Below, in pieces: positions 32,001 to 42,330 of a stretch of DNA of 64,000 bases (positions within the stretch are counted from its first letter, which is position 1; each line of letters opens with the position of its first letter). The notes below the pieces were generated by a model. It did no database searches, was not told where the DNA came from, and saw only the letters and a program-made list of their open reading frames with translations. The translations under genes were made by a program, and so were the position numbers. This stretch comes from Parietichytrium sp. I65-24A (lineage: Eukaryota > Sar > Bigyra > Thraustochytrida > Thraustochytriidae). The stretch lies in NCBI GenBank assembly GCA_012862575.1, contig BLSF01000022.1, positions 434,001-498,000 on the forward strand, read 5' to 3'.

Positions 32001-35000
32001 GTCGTGCAGTCGCTGGACCAACAAAGTTGATCCGCAAGCATTCATAACTTTCACAGCCGTGAAGAATCGCTCATGGAGCCAAGTTTCGGAGTCGCCGTTT
32101 GGCGTTCACTGTCAGTCCATCTATTCTGCCGAATTGGTCTCTGCTTAGAGCGCTCGAGTGCTCGAGTGCGCGCGTGAGAGGGAGGGAGAGAGAGAGAGGG
32201 AGGGTTGCACTCTCAAGTATCCAATGCCAATCTACAAGCGACACGATGGGCTCCATGGATAAACGACAAAAAAATTGCAAATCGGCCGCCAGCATCGTAC
32301 AGCTTTTGCCAGACTTTTGTTGGATCTGGCAAACTCCCTCTTCAGATGAGTCTCAAGGTGAAAGTAACGAGACCAGAGGGAAAAGCCGGTGCGTCACTTT
32401 CCAACTTGTACACCTTCACTCGCCAACATGGCATGGCTACGACTCTGCCAACTCCAGGGACTCGCCTGGAGAACTCGCAGAGTCTATGCAAACCCACTGA
32501 TCAATATTCCAGCTCTCGCGCAAGTTTGTTAATTGCCGGGGCTCCTGGACAAGATCTGCAAAGCAAGAGACAGCCTGCAAGAGATGGCTGCTGCCAACGA
32601 ATCAACGCGAGCAGAACGACACCACAACTCAGAACGAACTCCATGACGTGACCTCGTCAGCTGCCATGCGAAGGCTGTCGTATATGCCGCGGCACGGGCA
32701 ACCTGCGCGCATTCGAGCGAGAACCACGAGGACAGCGATGAAGATGGTGGCACAGAGCATCGAGCGAAACGAACGATCCGTTCACCCGATCACGTTGACG
32801 CCTGAGTTCTCCCAAGCCTCTCTCCTCTTTCGTTCATGGAATAACTCTTCCAATACAAATTGCTCCAACGTCTCTTGGCATTTGATCAAGAGCTCCACTT
32901 TCCATCTCGATCTACTCGATCTCAAATTTCACTTCAAAATGAATCAAATTTTATAAAGTTGGCAATCGCTGCCCACCGTTTGCGCTGTGCCCGGCCTTCC
33001 CCAACCCAGGTTCAGAAAATTCGTGCTTCCTACGCTTTCCACCTTACACTACACTTAGTTACATGCACTAAGCCCCTCACACGCCTATCCCTCCATCTAT
33101 CATCAAGTATAGGACTGCTTGTACTAGTGTAGGGCTCGGGTCTCTTTCTTTCCTTCTCACGCCCCTTCTTCCTCCTCCCCCTCTTTTACCTTGCTTTCTT
33201 CCCGGTTGCTTCAGCTGTTCGCGTAGGAAGTGGTAAGCACTCAGTATCGTCCAAATCGCCTCCTTCTTCCTTCTACCGTAGCTACAAGTAGGTGGAGGGG
33301 ATTTCCTGAGTTCGTTGCATCGTGAGCCCCTTGATTTTTTTAAATTGATTGATAAATTGTTCGCAGAGTGGAAGCTGCCAATGTGGCAAGCCTTCCTCCA
33401 CAGACTCCACAGTAAGTTCTAGATGTAGCCCCTTATAAACGTGCCTGGTTTGCTGGCTGTGAGCCACCTGTGAGCGCTGGGAATGAACTTGTGATGTGCC
33501 AGTGAAATGGTGTCGTAACTCCTCTCTGGCGTTCGAATACTTTGTTCGAGCCAGGTTCGCTTAGAAGAGCGTATTTGCAGTTAATTAGCAGTAAAACAAC
33601 CTCCGCCACTCTTCATTGGTACTAACTGCAAGTAAAGGGCACAAGGATGGGAGCAGATAGGCCTTTGTAGACAACCAAGCTTGAACTTGGCTAAACAAAC
33701 AAAGCAAATGAAATGAAAATACTGGACCGGTTGCTGCGAATTGATCTAATCATTGCCCGGAACAGTTGTCGGTGAAAGGAAATACGCAATTTAGAATTGG
33801 CAAACTGCCTTTGAAAAACGCGAACAAAACGACAGAAGAAGGAAGAAAGAAGAAAAGCGCAGGGACGGTAGCAACAAACTACCCAACTCCATAGCGCTAC
33901 TACGACCAGCTATTTATCAAGGTACTTATACCGACTACTATAGTAGCGGAGTTTATTTACCCCTCCCCCATGTGCCAAATCCAACCGTATCGCGGGTTGC
34001 GCAGCGACAGAGAGTGAAAGCTGAATGGAGAAGACTTGCACCTGTGCATGGCGCCAAGGGCGAAGCCTACCGAGCTCATTCACGGTATGCCGAACTTCGA
34101 ATTTATAAAAATTAATTCACAAATAATCAATTCAGTGAATACTCACTGTCAGAAAAAAAATACTTCGACTCCATGAGAGCACTCGCGCGGTTGGCGTCCA
34201 TCTAACCATCTAGCTACCTGTCAATTCAAAGGCTGTGTATGTTTGCTTTCCAAATCCGCGCAGCGTAGGAAACGCCCGATCTCTGTAGGAAGAAGTATAG
34301 GGTGAGGGCGGGTGCGATCGCAGAGTGAGTGCCACAGTGTGTGCGTTCGTGCGTTGTTTCGATGTGATTGATCGATTGAGATCGATTGATTGACTGATTG
34401 ATTGGTCGATTGGTCGATCGATCGTTGAAAACAAGAAAGGACTGAATTTAATTACAGTTAGAAGGAAGAAAGAATAGAAAGCGAAGAAGAGAAATCAAAC
34501 AAAAAACTCGGGTCAAAGTCGAAGTTAAAAGGAACTGCCGTCCTTCGCTTCACTCTGCGCTTTACTCGGTTGATTGACTCTGATCCCGCGCGAACAAGAT
34601 GCTTCAAATTTTCAAACCCAGTAAATCACAGGCAATAAAACACGGCCCTCTTGTTGCAGCGCGAATGCACAACGCTCACGGACAGCGACCGGAACAGTGA
34701 GGTTTTCCAGCGTCCAAGTGACATTTCGCAAACTTGGCGCCAGTGGCGAGCACGTGTTCTGACATCTGACAGGTGAACACTTTTCTTGAAAAATCCCGCC
34801 GACGTTCCCTACTCGCGTAGCACCAGTAGCGTTCGCAGGGCTCCCAACTTGTGGCTCGCGAGGGCTGGGGGGTGGCCGAAGAAGACCTGCGAAAAATCAA
34901 AGTCCGCAATGGAGGGAGGAGCTTCTGAGGTACACTCGCAAACACTCTGGCAGTGACGGCGGACTCGGTCCTCGAGTAGCACGCATTTGAAGTTTACTGC

Positions 35001-35296
35001 GTCCAGAGTCTTCGCTTCCTCCATCTCTCCCTCTCTTTGCCTATTTCCATCCTTCCCGTTCGAAGACTTGCATCCAGACAGACAGACACCTGCTCTGCTG
35101 AAGTATTAATTCGATTGATCAATTCAACAGAGGCTGGAACGGGAAAGGGGGAATGGAAGGTCGGCGCTAAAGAAGCACATAACTTATGCAGAACAACAAA
35201 GGGCACGACATCTACACCCTCCCGCAGAGACATCGATCGCTAAGAACGAGCGCAACAAACGCCCCTCCGCAACACAACGCAACGCCACTCTCGTCA

Positions 35297-35301
<5 letters not shown>

Positions 35302-35328
<27 letters not shown>
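35302..35328. repeat. (CT)n microsatellite
   Basis: About 13 CT dinucleotides inside the gene desert. Confidence 0.9.
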
Positions 35329-35331
<3 letters not shown>

Positions 35332-37489
35332 GTGCGTTGCGCTTGTTGCGGGAAGAAAGGAGCTTTATAGATAGACAGAGGTATCTGTAGCTACACAGAT
35401 AAATAGAGATAGAACAGGGGAAAGGGATGGAGGAGGAAGGAAAGGGATGAAAATGGAACTAACCGTAACATACTAGTTTACTGTTTATAAGCTTATTCTG
35501 TTATGAAAATGCATTAACTGTAAGTGAAGCTCCTCAGAGTCGCAGATCAGAATTCGGAATTTCTAAAGTTTTTAACAGAATCACCACAGATCTATTTTTC
35601 CAGAGGCGGAAAAAGGAGCCTAACCGGGGTCTGAGCAAGTACTGAGCACAGTAAAAGTGCAGAGGCAGCGGAGTCTGGGTGCGAGTAGCGAACACTATGC
35701 GCTGCGTTTTCGTGGACCTTTCATTTTCATAATTCGCAACTCATAACTCATCCTAAAGTTTATTGGGAGAAATGTGCCCATACTTCATGTGCCCGCCGCC
35801 TTCCTTCCAAAATCTCAGGACAGTGAGAACGGCTGAGATGGATGGCCATCCGCTAGCAACAGCTCAGTCCCCAGCGCCCCGTACGCCAGACGCAGGCTTG
35901 TACTGATACTGACACTGACATGTGAGTACGAGTATTGACTGCCATCGAGGTGGGCCTGAAGCTCTGCTTGCGCGTCAGACTACGCTGACAGCCGAGAACA
36001 GCGGGGAGCTTTCCTGCTTGCTCCAGTTCGTCGGTTGTTCAGACGAAGAAGGAATGCGTCTGTCAGGACTGCCAGGCTCGCTAGCCAGCTTGACACCTAC
36101 GGAGACCACTTTGCGGCTAACAGCAGCTCGTCGGCTTTCGCTACATTCGGACTTCAGCAATAATTAATTCACTGTCAACAATTCAGAAATTCGGAATTCA
36201 CAAAGAAATCGCCAAAATTGCTACGAAGAATATTAACTACTATTCTCTATGAATGCTCCTTAGGGTTGCATTAAAGTGCGTAAACGGAAGGAGGAAAGGG
36301 AGGTCCTACATGAAGTCTTACCTACACCGGTAAATATTCTCAGAGAAGTGGAGTTTGCCCTCCCCGCAACTTTGGAAGCTACGCGGGTACTTGTAGTGAG
36401 GCGGGTGCGCCTAAATTTTTTCCCAAGTAAAGCTTCGTGCATCGCAAAAGTCTATTGACTTTCATGTGGTGAACGAATCAAAACTCTCACTGTGGATGAT
36501 ACCGCATTCCCTACGCTCGGGAAACGGTCGTCGCACTGACTTCTCCTACTCCTTATTCAATATGCCACGCCTACTGCCTCCGGTAAGATTCACTCTTAGC
36601 GGAAACGCTTGATGCATACTATGATTTATTATGTTACAGACTTATCGCTAGCCAGCACAGGCCAGTTCATGTGAACACAATGAACAGTCAATCAGCTTGT
36701 CACATGTCAATACCAGAGTCCTGTACTGACAGTGAGTACATGTGAGTACAGTCAATTGAATCTTCCGGCCGGAGTGACACAAGCTGACTCAGCAGAGCAG
36801 GCTTCGCTGCTTTCGAGTCGCATGCATCGGTCTTCAGGCGAATGACTGCCTACTGAGTACGTCTACAAGACGGAAAACGCGCAGACGTTTCTGTTTCTTT
36901 CCTTTTGAACTTCTGAAAGAGAGGCGGAAGCAGCGATCGCTTTTGCACTATGCTTTGGGACTGGTCAGGGTCCCGAGATTAGAACGAAGAAAGCTACTAA
37001 GCTTAGTAGCTACTCTAAACAAACTTTCAATGGACATAGGAATTTGTGCTCTTTATCAGGGCCTGCAGACACCAGTCGGCAAACATCGCCAGACAAAGTG
37101 ATCGCACCTTGGCCCTCCTCGCAGCGCCTGTTTCGCAGTGACTTATCTCGGGATGCTCCTCTTCCAATTTTTATTTTCCAACTTTCATTTGCCGATTTCC
37201 AGTCTCCCTCGTGCACTCACAGCATGCTGCGTGCACCTATGTGCACCTGTCTGTTTTCTTACTCTCACATTCATCAACAGTGAGCTAATGAGAGCACTGT
37301 CAGCACTGTCAGTACCAGCCACTGGTGGAGCCTGCCTGCCACGACTGTCAGACGATGTCAAAAGGGGGCCACGTACTTGTGCTCTAGGCTTAGTCAAGAC
37401 CTGAAACGACGAAATGTTTCATCCACGCTGACCCACAGTCTTCGAGTCTGCCTTGAATTGACTGTGAAGAAAAAACTTGGACTTGTAAA

Positions 37490-37578
37490 GAAGATCTCCC
37501 CCCCTTAGCCTTGGAACAGATGCGGAATTTGTTTGAAGATCTCCCCCCTTAGCCTTGGAACAGATGCGGAATTTGTTC
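37490..37578. repeat. 45-bp tandem duplication
   Basis: Two copies start with GAAGATCTCCCCC at 37490 and 37535 and continue TTAGCCTTGGAACAGATGCG. They differ only by one C in the homopolymer and at the very end. Confidence 0.9.
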
Positions 37579-38565
37579 ATGTTCTGTTTGTTGCAAGCTT
37601 GTCTTGTGCAATGAGATGGAAAAGAAATGCAAACAGCTCGATCGCAACAGATGAGAAGAATTTATTTACAGTCAGTTTGTAGCCTGTGCTAACGAGTTTG
37701 CGTCAACTCCTTCCTCTGACATGGAAGGAATTTACATGTCAATCAATCAGCATCGTCAAAATCTTCTTCACAGTCAATCCAATGGGCATGAGTCGTCAAT
37801 CAGAATTTCAGAATTTCGAAAAGCGGCTGTAAGAAGAAAGCTCTCTTGCTGCTCGCTCTTGACTCGCAAGGTACTCAAGGGAAGAAATGTTTCTTGTTCT
37901 CTCGGCAGAGTCCATTGAAAATGCTAAGTCCAGACTATCGGATGATCAGAACTTGACTTCTTTTTTTTTGTGAACTTTTTTTATTTTAATTCAAAACTGT
38001 GAAAAGACCCGAATTCCGAATTTCTTTCAAGCTGAAGAGCTCAATGTCTTCGCATCTCAGGCGGTCCACCTGAGCGGCCTGAATGACTGACCACTCCAAC
38101 ACATCTCCAACTGCTCCAACCTCATCGCCTCATCGCTCTCCTTCTGAATTCTGCAAATATCAAAAACATCGCAAAACACCTGTTTTGCGGGTTGATAGAG
38201 TAGTCGTAGTTGGTCTTTCGATTGACTGTGATTGACCGTGACGCAAATAACCCTGTTCAACTCTTCTTCACATGATATGCCGGTGACAAGAAAAGAACTG
38301 CAAAGACTCTGCTCTTCTTTCTCGGTCGCACCCATTTCTCTGTTCAGTGAAAAGAAACTTCGATTTTTTTTAATTTTAAACTCAAAAAAAAAAGATCGTC
38401 CAATTCCGTGCAACTTGGAACAAAACACGCATTCACTGTTCGAGAACAAAACGAACCTTTGGAACGCAAAGATGTGATTTGTTAGCAAAGACAAAAGCTG
38501 TGAGGAGAAAGAAACAAGAACCGCAAGAACCGCAACTGCGGGAGAGGGAAGGGCCGCCTCACAAA

Positions 38566-41500
38566 ATGCCTGGGAAAGAAGTAGGGGCCTCGTCCCCACA
38601 GTCCCCACAGTCCCCACAGCATCATCAGTCGTTGCTGCTGCTGCTGCGGGGCGGCGCACCGTCCGTGCAACCTGCTGGCTTCTCGCAAGTGCGGGGCGGG
38701 AATGGCGCTTCTCTGCACCTCTTTGTGCGCCCGCCGCGCGCCCCACACCGTGAGAAGCTAGCTGTGGTATGCTTGGTGCGGGGTTCGCGCCCGGAGAAGG
38801 AGGAGAAGAAGGAGAAGAAAAAGAAGAAGGAGGAGGAGGAGGGAGGGCTACATGCAGATATAGACAAGCAAAATTCTCTAGATGGAAAGCGGGATGCGAA
38901 AGGAGATGCTGATGTTGATGTTGATGCTGATGTTGATGCTGATGCAACTCTGAAGGAGGCGGCCGACCCAGCCAGCCAGGTGTGGGTTCGTGACGATGAG
39001 AATGGGCCATGGCATGAAATGCTACCCGGCGAGCCAGAGCTGTGCTCGCACAGTCTGTGGATCAAATTTGGCAATGGTGACGGCGCGGACGGGGAGCTGA
39101 AAGTCGCCTGGGCGCAAGATGCGGAACTTGCGGAACTTGCGATTGCGAGGAATGCCGCAAAGGACACCACATCGAGAGCGGAACAAGAGGAAGCCGTGCA
39201 AGCCGGAGACGAGGTCGCGGAGATGGAGATGGCAACCGTGCAGGTTCCGGATGAGTATAATAGTGAAGAGGAGGACGAGGAGGACGAGGTAGCCGACGCT
39301 TCAACCCAAGTCATCACGTACGAAGAGGATGAGAACCGTGATAATGAGCAAAACGGCGGGCGTGACGACAGTGAGGAGAAAAATAATAAAAGTACAGACA
39401 AGACGGAGAAGGAAGCTCGGGCGATGGTACAGACCCTTTCAGATGCAGAGGTAGACGAAGAGCGCGTCACCGACGATGAAGACCCGCGAGTCCATCGCAG
39501 AGAGAGTACGGCAAGCAGTGCAACCTTGGTCCTGCACACTCCTTCTCAAAACGTAGACCAAACAGCGAGCACGCTAGTTGTCTCATCTTCCACAGTTTCG
39601 CCAAATAGCCCGGATGGAAGCGCCTTGAAAACTACTGTGGGAAAGACTACAGTGACCGGAAAACGCCCTGCGTCCTCTGACGCCGAAGAACTTCTCACTC
39701 CAGCCAAGACACTTATTGACCGCCAAGACCAGGAACCTGCGGACTTTCCACCGACTGCCCGTATTGAGAGAAAGCGCATAGTGAGCAGCGGCTCGGAAGA
39801 TTCGGAGGGATCCGAGGCTTTATACGAGGAGGAGCAAGAGCAGCTTGCCGAGTTTTATTCTGATCAAGTCGACCAACGCGATAAGAACGAGATTCTAAAT
39901 GTTGCGCACAGGGCGTCTAAGCGTGAGGAGAAAGAGGATGCAGCTTCATGCCAAGAGGAGCCTACATTGCAAGTGGACGACGACGAAAGTCTTGACTCTG
40001 AGGTAGACACAGAAGACGAAAGGGAAGTGCGCACTGGGGAGGAGAACCAACCCGCAACCAACTCGACGAGGAAGGATCCAGAAACAGAGCCCACCGTAAA
40101 CACTGAGGAGGAGGAGGAGGAGGAGGCCACCAAATCGCTTAGCACGAGCCTCGAGAAGCTCCAAGACTCGAGTGCTTCCGAAACTCAGGAAGCAGCCGAA
40201 ATTCTGAGAAACGAGAAACACAAAAAAGCGCGCTCCAAGGCGGATTTTAAAGGCTGGCTAGACATGTGGGGAAATGACGAGATTCCAGCCATGTTCCAAA
40301 GGATTCAAGAAGCTGCTGACGAAGATGCCAATGTTTCGCTAGAAGAAATGAAGGACAGGCTCGCGGAATATTTTTATGATCAACGCCGCGTTACCCAATT
40401 CATGAACGTGGACCGAGACAAGCTACTGTCACTTGTCAAAGACTGTTTTAAAATCGTAAAGAAAGGTCGCGGGCCTAACCAGAGACAGTTCATGGCTGAC
40501 TGCGGCCTAGAGGGCGGGCGGCCCACAGAATGGAACCCACTCCCATTCATCAAAAAGCACATCGACGTTCTTGAAGAGGGGCTCAAATGCGGAGTTGACT
40601 TGAAGTTATACTGCTCGGTGGAATCTGCTCAGACTCAGCAATCTGCTACAGGAACCGGTGATGAAAGGCCCCATGGTCTAAACAAAACCGCCAAAAACGG
40701 CAGTGCTGATGTGAAAACTACCTCAAGGAGAGGAACCGATGGCGATGTTTCAGTTGGTAGCCAAAGTTGTAGCGATGAAGAGGACCTGGAAGGAAACGGT
40801 TTGGTCCCTAAAAGTACCTCTGGTGACGCGCGTCGTCCCTCCGTGGAGAGATCCAAGAATCTTTCTGGAAACTCAGACCGAGCGAAAAGCGACCCGCCTG
40901 AGACTCATCAAGACGACGAATCATCTATCCGCGCCGCGGACCTGGAGGGAAGAACAAGTGCTGGCCCTGACGATTCCAGTAATTTGTCCACCCCCACTGC
41001 GAAGCCCAAGCGACGAGCAGCTACTCAAGGTTCGGCCAGAGAGACCACAAAAACTATGGACGAGCCTGACGGCAAATCACTGAAAAAAGGCGCGAAAGAG
41101 ACTGCCCGCGAAAAGAAACGAAAACTGCAACCGGAGACAGAGGAAATTGCTAGTACAGAAGTGGATGGTTTTGCCACGGAACCTTCGTCCAGTCAAAATT
41201 CTGCAACAAAAAGAAAGCTTGGAACGTCGTCCTCTGCTACAAAAAATGCCAGCGCGCGTAACAAACGCGCTAAACTGAGCGCCGACGATAGCGATACCGG
41301 GTCGGAGCGAACCAAGCCAGTCCTGCGCTCGCCCACTCTTACCGCATCAAGCGTCCTCCAACCAATCAAAGTAATTATCACTGGAGCTGATATCGACAAG
41401 GAGATTGAAAAAATGGTTGCAAGCTTCAAAGGCAATTTGGTGAACAACGTGAAGGATGCAACCCATCTTGTTGTCTGGGATGACAAGGGCAAGCTAAAAC

Positions 41501-42066
41501 GAACTAGTAAGCTCATTGAGGCGATCGCAATTCCAGGCAATTCCGGCAAATCAATTCGAATCGTGAACCGACAATGGCTCATCGACTGCGCTGCTAATAA
41601 AACGGTGGCAACATCGCCAGCGTGCCTGGAATATGCTCCAAAAGGAACATTAAAAAATCCGCTCACGGAGCAAGATGAGAAAATAGATATGGGTCCGCTG
41701 CTTTCGCGTCGGGACGCTGAAACAAAGCCTATCTTCAAACATTTGCGTTACTTTGCAACAGGGTCCGCGAAAAAGCAAGTTGAAGGGTTGAAGGATGCTC
41801 TGGAGAACGCTGGGCTTCACAACGACACCAAAAAGAACGCAGCTCTAATCTTCTCGACAACGGCGGACGCGGCCAAGCTCAAGAATCCCCATTGCCCTGT
41901 GTTCCCCATCGTTTGGTTCACTCATGGCATGCTAGTGTCGTATCCTCTGGCCATTACTGACTTGAGCCCTTTTCGCTTGGATGCAAGAGGCGCCGAGGGT
42001 ACTGAAAAGCCCGCCACGCCATCTTCTGCGTCCAAGCAAGGTCGCCGTGGCCCCAAACGTTCATGA
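38566..42066 (+). CDS. Large acidic nuclear protein with C-terminal tandem BRCT domains
   Basis: The first ATG in the frame is at 38566 (AAA ATG C), giving 1166 residues. The N-terminal third has low-complexity stretches (a Ser-Pro-Gln repeat at 38593-38620, a Lys/Glu block, an Asp-Val/Ala repeat) and a conserved-looking VWVRDDENGPWHEM. The middle is Glu/Ser-rich with a probably folded block at residues about 553-690 (DFKGWLDMWGNDEIPAMFQ). Basic segments such as KKRKL-type clusters (AREKKRKL, RNKRAKLS) are likely nuclear localisation signals. The C-terminus holds two BRCT-like domains: residues about 930-1025 (IKVIITGADIDKEIEKMV to NRQWLIDCAANK) and about 1050-1145 (IFKHLRYFATGS to VWFTHGMLVSYPL). 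Tandem BRCTs bind phosphopeptides in DNA-damage and chromatin factors such as MDC1, PTIP and Rtt107. The many acidic Ser/Thr-rich stretches resemble such mediators, but orthology is unclear. Confidence 0.85.
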   Translation: MPGKEVGASSPQSPQSPQHHQSLLLLLRGGAPSVQPAGFSQVRGGNGASLHLFVRPPRAPHREKLAVVCLVRGSRPEKEEKKEKKKKKEEEEGGLHADIDKQNSLDGKRDAKGDADVDVDADVDADATLKEAADPASQVWVRDDENGPWHEMLPGEPELCSHSLWIKFGNGDGADGELKVAWAQDAELAELAIARNAAKDTTSRAEQEEAVQAGDEVAEMEMATVQVPDEYNSEEEDEEDEVADASTQVITYEEDENRDNEQNGGRDDSEEKNNKSTDKTEKEARAMVQTLSDAEVDEERVTDDEDPRVHRRESTASSATLVLHTPSQNVDQTASTLVVSSSTVSPNSPDGSALKTTVGKTTVTGKRPASSDAEELLTPAKTLIDRQDQEPADFPPTARIERKRIVSSGSEDSEGSEALYEEEQEQLAEFYSDQVDQRDKNEILNVAHRASKREEKEDAASCQEEPTLQVDDDESLDSEVDTEDEREVRTGEENQPATNSTRKDPETEPTVNTEEEEEEEATKSLSTSLEKLQDSSASETQEAAEILRNEKHKKARSKADFKGWLDMWGNDEIPAMFQRIQEAADEDANVSLEEMKDRLAEYFYDQRRVTQFMNVDRDKLLSLVKDCFKIVKKGRGPNQRQFMADCGLEGGRPTEWNPLPFIKKHIDVLEEGLKCGVDLKLYCSVESAQTQQSATGTGDERPHGLNKTAKNGSADVKTTSRRGTDGDVSVGSQSCSDEEDLEGNGLVPKSTSGDARRPSVERSKNLSGNSDRAKSDPPETHQDDESSIRAADLEGRTSAGPDDSSNLSTPTAKPKRRAATQGSARETTKTMDEPDGKSLKKGAKETAREKKRKLQPETEEIASTEVDGFATEPSSSQNSATKRKLGTSSSATKNASARNKRAKLSADDSDTGSERTKPVLRSPTLTASSVLQPIKVIITGADIDKEIEKMVASFKGNLVNNVKDATHLVVWDDKGKLKRTSKLIEAIAIPGNSGKSIRIVNRQWLIDCAANKTVATSPACLEYAPKGTLKNPLTEQDEKIDMGPLLSRRDAETKPIFKHLRYFATGSAKKQVEGLKDALENAGLHNDTKKNAALIFSTTADAAKLKNPHCPVFPIVWFTHGMLVSYPLAITDLSPFRLDARGAEGTEKPATPSSASKQGRRGPKRS

Positions 42067-42330
42067 GTTAGCCGCATGGCACACAACGACAACTGCCAAA
42101 GCAGATCTTGGGACACTTGTATTCTCACGACCTCAAAGCGTATTCCAGATAAAGACAGAGAGATGAAAGTGAGATGAGGCAGGGCATGGCATGGCTAGCG
42201 GACATTAAATACATTGACCTCATAGTAAATAGATGGTTCTCATTTTTGCCCAGTGAACAAACAACACAAAAAATAGTACACATACTCAAAACCAACAACT
42301 ACATGTTCAACGACGAGGGACTGAGATGCC

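Larger units (their letters stand above)
27109..38565. other. 11.4-kb gene desert
   Basis: Apart from the tandem duplication at 27215-29034, I see no gene, RNA or mobile-element coding sequence. Content includes ATGAATG/ACGAATG runs, (CT)n at 35302-35328, GATTGATT runs (31724-31752, 34370-34425), GAATTCTGAATT words (31325-31340, 35546, 36179, 37801), TTGACTGTGAA/TTCACAGTCAA copies (37458, 37767) and a 45-bp duplication at 37490. Frames up to about 200 codons (29806-30399, 32205-32651) show no domain or plausible composition. Confidence 0.5.

Noticed and set aside
38625-39539. 304-codon minus-strand Ser-rich frame
   Set aside because: It is the antisense of the Glu/Asp/Ala-rich N-terminus of the BRCT protein.
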